Source: an uncultured Caldilineaceae bacterium (lineage in GTDB: Bacteria; Chloroflexota; Anaerolineae; Caldilineales; Caldilineaceae). From it: 64,000 bases of DNA. Position numbers and translations under genes: made by a program. The first letter of the stretch is position 1. Each line of letters begins with the position of its first letter. The notes beneath the pieces are model-generated. The model saw only the letters and a list, made by a program, of their open reading frames with translations, did not search any database and was not told the DNA's origin. Positions 35,727 to 44,695 of this stretch are shown here, piece by piece. The stretch spans positions 3,761,405 to 3,825,404 of the forward strand of contig OX638330.1 of assembly GCA_951812725.1 (NCBI GenBank), in the 5' to 3' direction.

Positions 35727-36698
35727 ATGTTACGCGTAGCCAAGCCGGAAGGATTTGGCAACATCGTTCTGGAAGAGGTTCCGATGCCGCCTGTCGGGCC
35801 GCAGGAGGTGCGGGTGCGGAGCAAAGTCAGCCTAATCAGCCGGGGATCGGAGATCCTGCGGCGTTATATGCATGAAGAGGCGATCAATCCGGCGATCATG
35901 GGCTACTCATTGTCGGGGGTGGTTGACGAGGCAGGCAGCGAGGCGGCGCAACAGTTCCAGCCGGGGGATCGTGTGATGGCGGTGGCGCCGCATGCTCAGT
36001 ACGTTGTGCAGCCCATCGACTCCAACATCGGGCCGCGCGTGTGGCACATTCCCGACGACATTTCGTTTGAGGAGGCTACTTTTCTGCCGCTGGCAAAGAG
36101 CGGCGTTACATGGGCGCAGACGCCGGGGATCCGGCCAGGTCATACGCTTGTGATCATGGGTCAGGGGTTGGTCGGCAATCTTGTGCTGCAGGGGGCTCGG
36201 CAGCATCTTTGTGAGCAGATCATTGTGGTGGATGCAATTGCGAAACGCTGTCAGCTGGCCCGCGAATACGGTGCGGACCAAGTGATCGACGTTACGGAGA
36301 CGGATCCGGTGGAGCGGGTGATGGAGCTGACGGACGGACGCGGCGCGGATATCGTGTTCGAATGTGTGGGCGGCGAGCCGGGGTTGAAGTCGTTTGCGCA
36401 GGCCCAAGAGATGGTGTGCGACGGGGGAACGCTGCATTTGATCGGTCTCTATCACGGGCAGCCATTGCCGCTGGACGCCGGCAAGATTCAGCGGAGGCGT
36501 CTGATTGGCGGCTATTACGGTGAAGATCCGCCTGAAGTCCTGCTGAACCGGACCATCGAGTTAGTGCAGGCCGGGCGGATACGGGTCGAGCCGCTTATCA
36601 GCCACCGGTTCCCCTATCAGGAGGCCAAAGACGCGTTCGACCTGTTGTATGCGCGGTTGTCGGAGGCGATGGGCGTGCTGCTGATCTGGGAGGAATAG
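35727..36698 (+). CDS. MDR-family dehydrogenase lacking the catalytic zinc cysteine
   Basis: A 323-residue medium-chain dehydrogenase/reductase. The N-terminal catalytic domain has VSLISRGSEILRR where zinc enzymes have a Cys, and GYSLSGVV instead of GHE, so it probably lacks catalytic zinc. The cofactor motif is GQGLVGNLVLQGA and the hydrophobic strand is VFECVGGEPG. AAGGAG precedes the ATG at 35727, preferred over 35667. It resembles the BchC-like or sugar-alcohol subgroup. It precedes gamma-glutamyltransferase by 81 nt on the same strand. Confidence 0.88.
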   Translation: MLRVAKPEGFGNIVLEEVPMPPVGPQEVRVRSKVSLISRGSEILRRYMHEEAINPAIMGYSLSGVVDEAGSEAAQQFQPGDRVMAVAPHAQYVVQPIDSNIGPRVWHIPDDISFEEATFLPLAKSGVTWAQTPGIRPGHTLVIMGQGLVGNLVLQGARQHLCEQIIVVDAIAKRCQLAREYGADQVIDVTETDPVERVMELTDGRGADIVFECVGGEPGLKSFAQAQEMVCDGGTLHLIGLYHGQPLPLDAGKIQRRRLIGGYYGEDPPEVLLNRTIELVQAGRIRVEPLISHRFPYQEAKDAFDLLYARLSEAMGVLLIWEE

Positions 36699-36779
36699 AA
36701 TGCGAGTGTCTGACGGCAATAGCGATTGCCTTCCACTTTTCGCTGATAACAAAACACTGGAGCTTCAAGGAGACAACTG

Positions 36780-38417
36780 ATGTCCTTTTCTGCCAAGGGA
36801 ATTGTCCATCGCTCGACGGTGACGGGGCGACGGGGCATGATCGCGTCGGCGCATCCACTGGCATCGCTGGCGGGCGTGCGCATTCTGATGGAAGGCGGCA
36901 ATGCGATTGACGCGATTGTGGCGGTGGCCGCGGCGCTGAATGTGGTCGAACCTTACATGTCGGGCCTGGGCGGCGACGGGTATATGCATATCTACTCGGC
37001 GCGGGAGCGGGAACATACCGTTCTGGACTATATGGGCCGCTCGCCGTACGGGGCAACGTTTGAAGAGGTGGGTGATGCGGAGAGCCGGGCACGCGGGCCG
37101 AAATCACCGCTGGTGCCGGGGTCGTGCGGTGGTTGGCTGGCGGCGCTGGAGCGGTATGGGACGATGGATGCGGCGACGGTTTTTGAGCCGGCGATCGAAT
37201 ACGCGGAGTTGGGTTTTCCGCTGACGGTGAAGAACGCCGAGTTCACGGATTTCAATGTGCCGGAGATGCTGAAGTATCCGTCGACAGCGGAGACCTATCT
37301 TCCGCATGGCCGGGCTCCGGTCGCGGGCGAAATAATGACGCAGCCGGATTTGGCAAGGAGTATGCGCGCGATCGCCGAGGGCGGCGCCGACTATTTCTAT
37401 CGAGGCGAGTTTGCCGACAGGCTGGTCCGTTACATGGAAGAGAACGGGGGCTTGATCACGCACCGCGATCTAGAGGACTTTGCGGTCGAGTGGCAGGAGC
37501 CGATCTCGGTGTCGTACCGTGGTATGCGGGTGTTTGCGCCGCCGCCGCCGTGCCAGGCAGTCCAGTATCTGGAGACGCTGAATATAATGGAGGGCTTCGA
37601 CGTGGCGGAGATGGGCCATAACCGCGCGGCGACAGTCCATCGCTTTATCGAGGCGGCCAAGCTGGCGCAGGTTGACAGGGCCGAATATGCTGGGGTCGAC
37701 AGCCCGCCGACGGCCGGGTTGCTGTCTAAGGAGTACGCGGCCAAGCGTCGCGCTGAAATCGGCACGCAGGCCCGGCCGTCCGGCGGTGAGCGCTATACGT
37801 CAGCGAAGATGGCGGATGAGGTGCTGGCAGGGGACCCGCGGCGCTGGATGCTGAGCGAATGCACGACACACTTCAGCGCGATCGACGCGGACGGCAATGC
37901 GGTAGGGGTGACGCAGAGTCTGGGAGCGGGTTTTGGGTCGGCTGTGGTGATACCGGGCACGGGGATTGCGCTGAACAATTTTCTTAACTGGATGGACAGT
38001 GATCCGCAGAGCCCGAATGCTGTGGCTCCGGGCCGGAAGATAGAGATGTGCATGTCGCCGGCGCAGGTGTGGGATGAGCAGGGGCTGCGCTTTTTGATCG
38101 GCACTCCTGGCAGTTACGGCATTCTGCAGACGACGCCGCAGATGATAATGAACGTCATTGACCACGACATGAACATTCAGGCCGCGATCGAGGCGGCGCG
38201 GGTGAAGTCGACATCGCCGGGGACGGTGATTGATGTTGAGACGCGGATTGGGGAAGATGTGCTGCTGGAGTTGACGCAGATGGGCCACCGGATCAACCGG
38301 CTAGGACCGTGGAACGCCGAAGTAGGGGGAGGCCAGGGCATAATGGTCGATCCTGAGAATGGCGGGTTCATGGGGGGCGCGGACCCGCGGCGGGATGGAT
38401 ACGCGCTGGGTTGGTAG
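36780..38417 (+). CDS. Gamma-glutamyltransferase family protein
   Basis: A 545-residue Ntn-hydrolase proenzyme. The N-terminal GMIASAHPLASLAGVRILMEGGNAIDA and SGLGGDGYM motifs are typical. Self-cleavage and catalysis should use Thr362 in ECTTHFSAIDADGN, giving the large and small subunits. Downstream GAGFGSAVVIPGTG and NNFLNWMD correspond to the small-subunit core. There is no signal peptide, so it is cytoplasmic and of the acylase-like bacterial group, and the true substrate may be an amide other than glutathione. AAGGAG precedes the ATG. A strong terminator follows at 38491. Confidence 0.92.
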   Translation: MSFSAKGIVHRSTVTGRRGMIASAHPLASLAGVRILMEGGNAIDAIVAVAAALNVVEPYMSGLGGDGYMHIYSAREREHTVLDYMGRSPYGATFEEVGDAESRARGPKSPLVPGSCGGWLAALERYGTMDAATVFEPAIEYAELGFPLTVKNAEFTDFNVPEMLKYPSTAETYLPHGRAPVAGEIMTQPDLARSMRAIAEGGADYFYRGEFADRLVRYMEENGGLITHRDLEDFAVEWQEPISVSYRGMRVFAPPPPCQAVQYLETLNIMEGFDVAEMGHNRAATVHRFIEAAKLAQVDRAEYAGVDSPPTAGLLSKEYAAKRRAEIGTQARPSGGERYTSAKMADEVLAGDPRRWMLSECTTHFSAIDADGNAVGVTQSLGAGFGSAVVIPGTGIALNNFLNWMDSDPQSPNAVAPGRKIEMCMSPAQVWDEQGLRFLIGTPGSYGILQTTPQMIMNVIDHDMNIQAAIEAARVKSTSPGTVIDVETRIGEDVLLELTQMGHRINRLGPWNAEVGGGQGIMVDPENGGFMGGADPRRDGYALGW

Positions 38418-38490
38418 GGGAGTTCAGTTTTTTTGTAGTTTTTAGTTTTAAGTGAACTGCGAACGGCAGAGCGGTAGTGGAAGGTGATTT

Positions 38491-38529
38491 AGTGGTTAGT
38501 GGCCGGATTGGCTGCTAACCACTTTTTTT
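38491..38529 (+). terminator. Rho-independent terminator
   Basis: AGTGGTTAG (38491-38499) pairs with CTAACCACT (38515-38523), with additional GCC/GGC pairing inside the loop, followed directly by seven T residues. It ends the dehydrogenase/gamma-glutamyltransferase transcript and separates it from the convergent gene ending at 38531. Confidence 0.88.
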
Positions 38530-38530
38530 G

Positions 38531-39514
38531 TTATTCATCGGCGCGGTTGGTTAGGTGGATTAGGCCGTCGCCGCTGTGGACGCGGTGGACGCCGCGGCGC
38601 ATGATGACGATGCCGTCTCTTTCTGCGTGCAGTTCGGCGAGGACGCTGCCTAGGGGGTCGTGGACTGTGCCGACGAGCTGGCCCGTTTTGACTTCCTGCA
38701 GCAGTTCGACGTGGGGGCGGAAGTAGCCGGCGAAGGGGGCGGACATGACTTCGTCCATGTTGCCGTCGCCCACGAGGTGCTGGGGAGGCGGGACGGCGGC
38801 GGGATCGCCTGTGAGCATGTCGAGGTGGTGCATGACGTTGAGGACGCCGCGGGTGAAGCAGTCGACGTCTTCGGGGTGGGCGCGGCCGGCGCCGGCGGCT
38901 TCAGTGTAGAGGCAAGGCACGCCCAGATCGATGGCAGTGGAGATGGTACGGCCGGGCGGCACAGGAGGAGGATGCCCCCATAGCACGGGCGCGCCGAAGA
39001 TGCGCGCTGCGGCCAGGGAGCGCTGGCCTACGTCTTCATCGCTGTGGAGATAGCCTGCCAGGGTTGGGATGTCGCCGACGACGCCGGCGCTGTGGAGGTC
39101 GATGAAGAAGTCGGCTGCGCTGATGAACTTGAGGGTGAGCCAGTGGGCGATGCACTGGGTCAGGGTCCCGGTTTCGGAGCCGGGAAAAACGCGTGCCAGG
39201 TTGAGGCCGTCGATAGGGCTGTTGCGTGTGGCGGTGGCGTAGGCTGCCATGTTGCAGACAGGGACCATGAGCAGGGTGCCGTGCAGGTGGGCGGGGTCGA
39301 CCTGTTCGGCAATGCGGGGGATGGCTTCGACGCCCTCGTACTCGTCGCCGTGGATGCCGGCGAAGACGACGAGGGTGGGTCCGGGTTGGGATCCGGTCAC
39401 GGTCAGCAGGGGGAGCTGCCAGTGGCCGCCCTCGACGCGGGGGGAGACGTCCAGCCAGCAGGCGTCTTTGCGGCCTCGCTCCAGGTTGGTCACGTCCAGT
39501 TCGGAAATGTGCAT
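38531..39514 (-). CDS. Succinylglutamate desuccinylase/aspartoacylase-like M14 hydrolase
   Basis: A 327-residue zinc hydrolase. The zinc ligands are His55 and Glu58 (GIHGDEYEG) and His141 (IDLHSAG). The substrate carboxylate region is NLARVFPG, and a catalytic Glu is expected in LYTEAAGAG. The C-terminal ~90 residues form the small beta domain (VGDGNMDEV to HSGDGLIHL). It should deacylate an N-acyl amino acid or a related amide. The ATG at 39514 follows AGGAGAATC. It closes the minus-strand run from 43234. Confidence 0.9.
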   Translation of the reverse strand: MHISELDVTNLERGRKDACWLDVSPRVEGGHWQLPLLTVTGSQPGPTLVVFAGIHGDEYEGVEAIPRIAEQVDPAHLHGTLLMVPVCNMAAYATATRNSPIDGLNLARVFPGSETGTLTQCIAHWLTLKFISAADFFIDLHSAGVVGDIPTLAGYLHSDEDVGQRSLAAARIFGAPVLWGHPPPVPPGRTISTAIDLGVPCLYTEAAGAGRAHPEDVDCFTRGVLNVMHHLDMLTGDPAAVPPPQHLVGDGNMDEVMSAPFAGYFRPHVELLQEVKTGQLVGTVHDPLGSVLAELHAERDGIVIMRRGVHRVHSGDGLIHLTNRADE

Positions 39515-39556
39515 GTCGATTCTCCTGACAGATGGTCGATATCTTGTCGGCAGGTT

Positions 39557-39650
39557 ACGAAGAACACCTTTTTGACCACGGAGGGCCACTGAGGATCACG
39601 GAGAACACCTTTCCTATATCCACGAAGGGCCGCGAGGAGCATCTTTCTCC
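39557..39650. repeat. CACGAAG/CACGGAG-type intergenic repeat
   Basis: Three imperfect units (TACGAAGAACACC, CACGGAGGGCCACTGAGG with CACGGAGAACACC, CACGAAGGGCCGCGAGG) share words with the tandem repeats at 9361-9500. The family recurs between genes on both sides of the window. Confidence 0.6.
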
Positions 39651-39670
39651 CGGATGGAGAGGCTGGCCTG

Positions 39671-41173
39671 TCACTCGCCGAACTGAATCGAGTAGAGATC
39701 GGCGTCTTTGAGGACGAAGCGGATGCGGATGGGACGGCCTGACAGCTTGCTGAGGTCGCTGCCGGCGGTCCACTGGGCGGGTCGGCGGATAGAGTCGCCG
39801 AAGAGCTCGTCGCTATCTTCGAGGGCGTAGCCGGGGATGGGGTTGCCCTCTTGATCCTGAATTTCTACGCGCAGGCTGCCGGCGGCGGAGGTTGCGAAGT
39901 TGAGGTAGAGACGGCGGCCTGAGAAGATGAGCGGCTTGGTTAGGCAGGCGCCGCCGGACAATGGCGCATGGAGGGATACGAAGCCGTCGAGACGGGTGGT
40001 GTAGCGGCGGACGTTCGTACTGCGGCCGGCCCAGTAGCCTTCGGTGACGTAGAGGGAGAGCTCGGTCGGTGCGCCGGGCGAATCGGCGTCGGTTTCGATG
40101 AGGCCCCAGGCGATGTTGTTGTCACCGTAGACCCAGCTGTCGACGACATTGGGGCCGGGGCGGATGTATGCTTCGCCCCAGCGCTTGAAGTTTACGCCGT
40201 CGCGGCTGGACATGAATAGGCCGTCGGTGACTACGGAGCCGTAGCGGGGATGGACTTCGCTGCGGGCGCGGCGCAGGTCGAGGCCGGGCAGGTGGTCGGT
40301 CTGGGCGACCCAGCCTCTGTCGATGTAGCGCATGGGGAAGCCGAAGAGGATGTGAAGCGCGCGGGCGTAGGGCTTGATCTGGTTGGTGTAGAGGGGCTGA
40401 TCGGGGCTGTTGCCGTAGTCAAGCCATTTGGGCTGGGACCAGTTCAGAAAGTCGGGGGAGGTTGCTGTCTTGATGCCGCGAACTCCGTGGGGTACGCCGC
40501 CGTCAAAGTCGCGGAAGTAGGCGCGGTATTCGCCGCGGTATTGGTCCCAGAAGGCCAGATTCAGGGAATCGAAGTAGCCCTCTGTAATGACGGGTTCGGG
40601 CGTGTCTTCGTTCTCTCGCAGCATGAATGAGAAGTTGAAGGCGTCGGAGGACTGGAGGGCATAAAGGGCGCGCGGCGTTTTGCCGGGGACGAGGGCTTTG
40701 TACTCAGCCCCTTCCTGGCAGGCCGGGTTGGTATCCGGGAAGATGGCGGTGTCGCCGGCGCTGAGCTCGATGCCGGGGAAGCTTGTGGGCGAGAGAACGA
40801 TATTGTTGCGGCTGCTGCCCTTGTATTGCACCAGATTGAGGGAGGGTTTGCTCCAGCGTTTGCCGCGGTTGCTTTCGGCATAGCAGAGGTAGTAGGCGTG
40901 GGGGTAGTTCATCTGGCCACCGCCCATATCATACTGCCAGGCGCCGTAGTACATGCGAATGCGCCCGTCGTGGTCCTGGAATACGGTGCGGTAGAGACAG
41001 GCGTTGCCCTCCCAAGGATCGTCGGTCTTCAAGACCACTTCCCGCTTGACTGGCGGATGCAGGCGCAGCTCGATCCGGTCGCCCAGTTCCTCGATCAGGA
41101 AGTCGTCGATCAGGGGTTCAAGACGCGTGCCAATATCGATCGGAGTGGAATTTGCGGCGGCGGCGTTGGTCAT
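39671..41173 (-). CDS. Predicted glycoside-hydrolase-like beta-propeller protein, copy 1
   Basis: A 500-residue protein built like five-bladed propeller glycosidases (GH32/43/117-like). Repeated blade cores are visible: LIDDFLIEEL and YRTVFQDHDGRIRMYYGAW near the N-terminus, SLNLAFWDQYRGEYRAYFRD in the middle, FMSSRDGVNFKRWGEAYI later, then a beta-sandwich-like C-terminus (SLRVEIQDQEGNPIPGY). No signal peptide. The ATG at 41173 follows AGGTG. It is about 40-50% similar by eye to the protein at 48699. The family is not named with confidence and catalytic residues cannot be assigned. Confidence 0.75.
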   Translation of the reverse strand: MTNAAAANSTPIDIGTRLEPLIDDFLIEELGDRIELRLHPPVKREVVLKTDDPWEGNACLYRTVFQDHDGRIRMYYGAWQYDMGGGQMNYPHAYYLCYAESNRGKRWSKPSLNLVQYKGSSRNNIVLSPTSFPGIELSAGDTAIFPDTNPACQEGAEYKALVPGKTPRALYALQSSDAFNFSFMLRENEDTPEPVITEGYFDSLNLAFWDQYRGEYRAYFRDFDGGVPHGVRGIKTATSPDFLNWSQPKWLDYGNSPDQPLYTNQIKPYARALHILFGFPMRYIDRGWVAQTDHLPGLDLRRARSEVHPRYGSVVTDGLFMSSRDGVNFKRWGEAYIRPGPNVVDSWVYGDNNIAWGLIETDADSPGAPTELSLYVTEGYWAGRSTNVRRYTTRLDGFVSLHAPLSGGACLTKPLIFSGRRLYLNFATSAAGSLRVEIQDQEGNPIPGYALEDSDELFGDSIRRPAQWTAGSDLSKLSGRPIRIRFVLKDADLYSIQFGE

Positions 41174-41238
41174 AGTAGTCACCTATTGGAACTGCAGTGG
41201 TCGATGGTCAGCAAAGGCAGTCGGGGCCGGTTGCTGGG

Positions 41239-42093
41239 TCAGAGATTTGGGGCACGAAGGACTGTGTTGGTTGATGGCAGCGCCCAGACTTCGTGGTAGA
41301 CGGTTGGAGAAGGTCTCTGAGGGGGATAGCCCGGCGGCTTGTTGTCAGGGTCGTGCAGTTCCAGCCGGTCGCGGCCTTCAACCTGGTGGAGCCAAGTATG
41401 TTCTTCGAGGGCCGCGGCCACTTCGCGTTGTTGGATGAACTCTACGTAGTCGAAGGCGGTGAAAGCGGCGTGGGCGAGGAAGACGCGGTCGACGGTGCGG
41501 CCATTCCAGGTAGCAAGGTCGGGCAGGACAATGGGGCCTGTGCAGACTTGGAAGGCGGCATCCTCGCAGTTAACGTTGATCAGGTTGACGGGATATTCGA
41601 CGGTGACGTGCAGGCCGGTTTGTGGGTCGCGGTAGGAGCAGCGAGCATTGAGCAGGGCATTGGCCAGTGTGGCTTCGATGAGCGGCCCGCTGTCGTGCAA
41701 CTCGATTGGGTGCGGGAACTCCTTAATACTGATGTCATTATCCTTAAAGGCGGCGCTCAGCTCCTGCGCGGACACGGGTTCGATCTCGCTGCTGGGGCGT
41801 CGGGCGATCGGGATTCGATGCGTGCGGCTGAATGCCATGCGAAACTCGCTGCTCGGAATCTGGAAAAAATCCCGGCTGGGGATAGTGTATTCGGTACGGC
41901 AAGGGGCCCCAACGAACAGTTCTGCCATTTTGCCGCCATCCTCGTCGCAGATGGTACAACTGGCCTCAAGGTTGAAGCGCACATGGCGGACGTCGCCTGT
42001 ATTGCCGATGAAACCGCCGGCAAACTTGTAGTAGGGATCATCTTGCCAGGGGAAGGTTTTCCAGGTGAAAAAGGAGCGGGGAAAATCGATCAT
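41239..42093 (-). CDS. Protein of unknown function
   Basis: A 284-residue soluble protein I cannot assign to a family. The N-terminus (FFTWKTFPWQDDPYYKF) and the central cysteines (SCTICDEDGG, NCEDAAFQVCTGP) are its notable features. AGGAGG lies 5 nt before the ATG at 42093. It lies between an MDR dehydrogenase and the propeller protein on the same strand, so it probably belongs to the same substrate-specific pathway. No membrane segments or signal peptide are seen. Confidence 0.8.
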   Translation of the reverse strand: MIDFPRSFFTWKTFPWQDDPYYKFAGGFIGNTGDVRHVRFNLEASCTICDEDGGKMAELFVGAPCRTEYTIPSRDFFQIPSSEFRMAFSRTHRIPIARRPSSEIEPVSAQELSAAFKDNDISIKEFPHPIELHDSGPLIEATLANALLNARCSYRDPQTGLHVTVEYPVNLINVNCEDAAFQVCTGPIVLPDLATWNGRTVDRVFLAHAAFTAFDYVEFIQQREVAAALEEHTWLHQVEGRDRLELHDPDNKPPGYPPQRPSPTVYHEVWALPSTNTVLRAPNL

Positions 42094-42157
42094 AGACACC
42101 TCCTAGGCCGGTGGTCGGCTGCAAATGTTGAAGGATTGTGAAGTGCTCCCGTGAATT

Positions 42158-43234
42158 TCATTTCCAGGTAAAGAAGACGCTAAGCCAGCCCTCGTGGGCG
42201 GTCATCATGCGATCAAACAGGTCGGGCGCCTCGGTGTAAGGGGCGACGTGGCTGACGAGCGGTTCGATCTGCAGTTCGCGGCGGCGGATGAGGTCGAGGA
42301 TCACGTGCTGGTTGCGGGGGCGTGTCCAGGGCCAGTAGGGGTGCGTGTCGCTCATCCCGGTCTGGTAGGAGCCGGTCATGATGATTTCGCGGCGGAAGAG
42401 CTCGTCGGATTCGATGGCGACGGAGCCGCTGGTGGCGCCGACGAGAATGATGCGGCCGCGATCGGCTGCGGCTTTGATCATGGTGGGGTAGTTGCCGATA
42501 AAGGAGGTGGTATGGATTTGCACTTCGGCGCCGCTGCCGGGCAGCATGCTGGGCAGCGCGCCGCGCCAGCGCCAGGGCAGTTGGGTGTGGGCACGGATTT
42601 CGGCGACGACGTCCTGACCGCCGGCATCGACCACGTGGGAGGCGCCGAGCTGGCGGGCGAGATCCAGCCGCTCCTCGATAAGATCGACGCCGATGAGAGG
42701 GTAGGCGCCGACGAGGCGGCAGAGCTGCAGAGCCATCAGGCCCACTACACCGAGCCCGTGGACGGCGACCGATTCCCCGATCTGGATCTGGGCGCGGCGC
42801 ACGCCGTGCAGTGCGACATCGCCGAGAACGCAGAAGGCGATTTCGACGTCGGTCAGGTCGTCGGGCAGTTTATGGACATTGTACTGTTGGGGTATAGCGA
42901 CGTCGTTGGCTTCAAGTTCGGGTGTCACAAGCCAGTGGGTGGCATGGTTGCCGCTACACAGGACGCGATCGCCGACGGCGACCTGGCTGATCTCGCTGCC
43001 GGCGGCTTCGACGACGCCGATGGCGGTGTAGCCCAAGCCGGCGGGGGCGAAGGTGGCCTGCTCTGCGGGGCTGGCTGCGCGGCGGCGGCGGATGCCATTC
43101 ATTTCCGAGCCGGCGCTGACCTGGGTGAGGTGGGTGCGCACAAGCAGTTGATTGGACGCCGGAGCCGGAACTTCGAATTCTTCGACTTCGATTTGGCCGG
43201 CAGGGGTGAGAACCAAGCGTTGTCCTTTTGTCAC
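42158..43234 (-). CDS. MDR-family dehydrogenase, BchC-like subgroup
   Basis: A 358-residue medium-chain dehydrogenase. As in the gene at 35727, the catalytic zinc Cys is replaced (THLTQVSAGSEMNG) and the GHE motif is altered, while the cofactor motif VHGLGVVGLMALQ is intact. It starts with GTG after AAGGAAA. The C-terminus SVFFTWK repeats at the N-terminus of the next gene product (SFFTWK), which I regard as coincidence. It is the first gene of the run with the unknown protein, the propeller protein and the M14-like hydrolase. Confidence 0.88.
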   Translation of the reverse strand: MTKGQRLVLTPAGQIEVEEFEVPAPASNQLLVRTHLTQVSAGSEMNGIRRRRAASPAEQATFAPAGLGYTAIGVVEAAGSEISQVAVGDRVLCSGNHATHWLVTPELEANDVAIPQQYNVHKLPDDLTDVEIAFCVLGDVALHGVRRAQIQIGESVAVHGLGVVGLMALQLCRLVGAYPLIGVDLIEERLDLARQLGASHVVDAGGQDVVAEIRAHTQLPWRWRGALPSMLPGSGAEVQIHTTSFIGNYPTMIKAAADRGRIILVGATSGSVAIESDELFRREIIMTGSYQTGMSDTHPYWPWTRPRNQHVILDLIRRRELQIEPLVSHVAPYTEAPDLFDRMMTAHEGWLSVFFTWK

Positions 43235-43370
43235 GCGAGTTTCCTTTTCAAGGTGGCGCTACGCCGATAGACAGAAGTTCTGGGTCAAGTGTACAATCAT
43301 ATGCATTCTGATTCCAACAGGACATTTTTGACGGCCGAAGGCCACAGAACTATGCCAGGGGAGAGTCGCG

Positions 43371-44309
43371 ATGAGTAGCCAACGCACAGTTTACGTCAGC
43401 GGAAAGTTTGTAGCCGAGAGTGAGGCGGGCTTCTCGATTTTCGATTCTGCGCTCATGTACGGGGATGTAATATTTGAGACGACGCGTACGTTTAACGGAC
43501 AGCCGTTTCGGCTGCGGGAGCATATTGAGCGGCTCTATGTAGGGCTGCGGACGCTGGAGATCGATTGCGGGTTGACGCCAGACGGGATGGAGGCGGCGAC
43601 GCTGGAAACGATCGAGAGGAACCGGGCCTGCTTTGCGGACGGCAGGGACTTTCAGATCGTGCACAACGTCTCGCGGGGGCCGATGGGGCTTTACGAATCG
43701 GTCTTCGAGGGGGGCGTGAGGCCGACGGTTACAATCAACTGCTGGCCCCTGACATGGCATCTGGCCGCGTTTGCCGACGCATATGTGAGAGGAGTCCATG
43801 CGGTCATCCCGGCGCAGCGTTCGGTCCCTTCGCGGCTGCTCGACCCCAAGATCAAGAACCGTAGCCGGATCTATTACCAAATTGCCAATTTGCAGGCGCA
43901 AAAGGTCGATCCGGAAGCGTGGGCCCTGTTGACGGACGAGGACGGATTCCTGACGGAGGGCACGGGGTCGAACTTTTTTGTGGTCAAGGATGGCGGCCTG
44001 CTGACGGCGGAGCCGCGCAACATTTTGCGCGGGGTGACGCGGCAGTCGGTTCTGGAGCTGGCAGAGCGTTTGGGGCTGCCGTGCCGGGAGTGCAATCTGG
44101 AGCCATACGACGTGATGACGGCGGACGAGGCGTTTTTCACATCCACGCCCTTTACTATTATGCCGGCGACGCGCTTTAACGGGCATGAAGTGGGTACGGG
44201 AGAACCGGGTCCGGTTACGCGGAAGCTGATGTCGGCCTGGGACCAGATGGTGGAGGTGGAAATGGTGGCGCAGGCGCGGGCCTTTGCGGAGGAAGTGGGA
44301 AAGGGATAG
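43371..44309 (+). CDS. Class IV (branched-chain-type) PLP aminotransferase
   Basis: A 312-residue fold-type IV aminotransferase. The PLP-binding lysine is probably Lys162 in DPKIKNRSRIYYQIA. ALMYGDVIFETTRTFNG is the conserved N-terminal substrate loop, GFLTEGTGSNFF carries the phosphate-side Glu196 region, and GVTRQSVLELA the phosphate-binding helix. It transfers amino groups between branched-chain or D-amino acids (or 4-amino-4-deoxychorismate-like substrates) and a keto acid. No strong AGGAGG precedes the ATG (GGGGAGAGTCGCG). It is transcribed alone, divergent from the dehydrogenase. Confidence 0.9.
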   Translation: MSSQRTVYVSGKFVAESEAGFSIFDSALMYGDVIFETTRTFNGQPFRLREHIERLYVGLRTLEIDCGLTPDGMEAATLETIERNRACFADGRDFQIVHNVSRGPMGLYESVFEGGVRPTVTINCWPLTWHLAAFADAYVRGVHAVIPAQRSVPSRLLDPKIKNRSRIYYQIANLQAQKVDPEAWALLTDEDGFLTEGTGSNFFVVKDGGLLTAEPRNILRGVTRQSVLELAERLGLPCRECNLEPYDVMTADEAFFTSTPFTIMPATRFNGHEVGTGEPGPVTRKLMSAWDQMVEVEMVAQARAFAEEVGKG

Positions 44310-44356
44310 TGGTCAGTGGCGAGAAACGGCTTGCAGGGAAGACACTGTGGGGTTAG

Positions 44357-44658
44357 ACACGTTGCTGGGGATGAATAAGCACGGTGGCTAGCTGGAGGGG
44401 GGCGTTGCGGGGGCGCAGCCCCTGCACAAGGGAGGCCGCTTGCGGCCGACCGCCCGGAACTGCAGTTTTTGGTAGTCAGTTTTTCGTTTTTGGTGGAACA
44501 CCGGTGACTAGTGGTCGGTGGGTTGAGACGGCAGGTGGGGGAGTAGGCACCGTTCGCCAGACACGATGCTGGGGAAGAATAAGCACGGTGGCTAGCCTAG
44601 GGGGGCGTTGCGGGGGCGCAGCCCCTGCACAAGGGAGGCCGCTTGCGGCCGACCGCCC
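44357..44658. repeat. Two dispersed hairpin repeats in a 204-bp tandem duplication
   Basis: The block ACACG(T/A)TGCTGGGG with GAATAAGCACGGTGGCTAGC plus the double-hairpin element occurs at 44357-44455 and again at 44561-44658, a 204-bp period. Both hairpin copies (44393-44455 and 44600-44658) have the stem GGCCGC-TT-GCGGCC, as in copy 1 at 9620. The block fills the gap between convergent genes. Confidence 0.85.
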
Positions 44659-44695
44659 ATGTGAAGTATCTGATCTTGCAATTTTGCCGAGTGAG

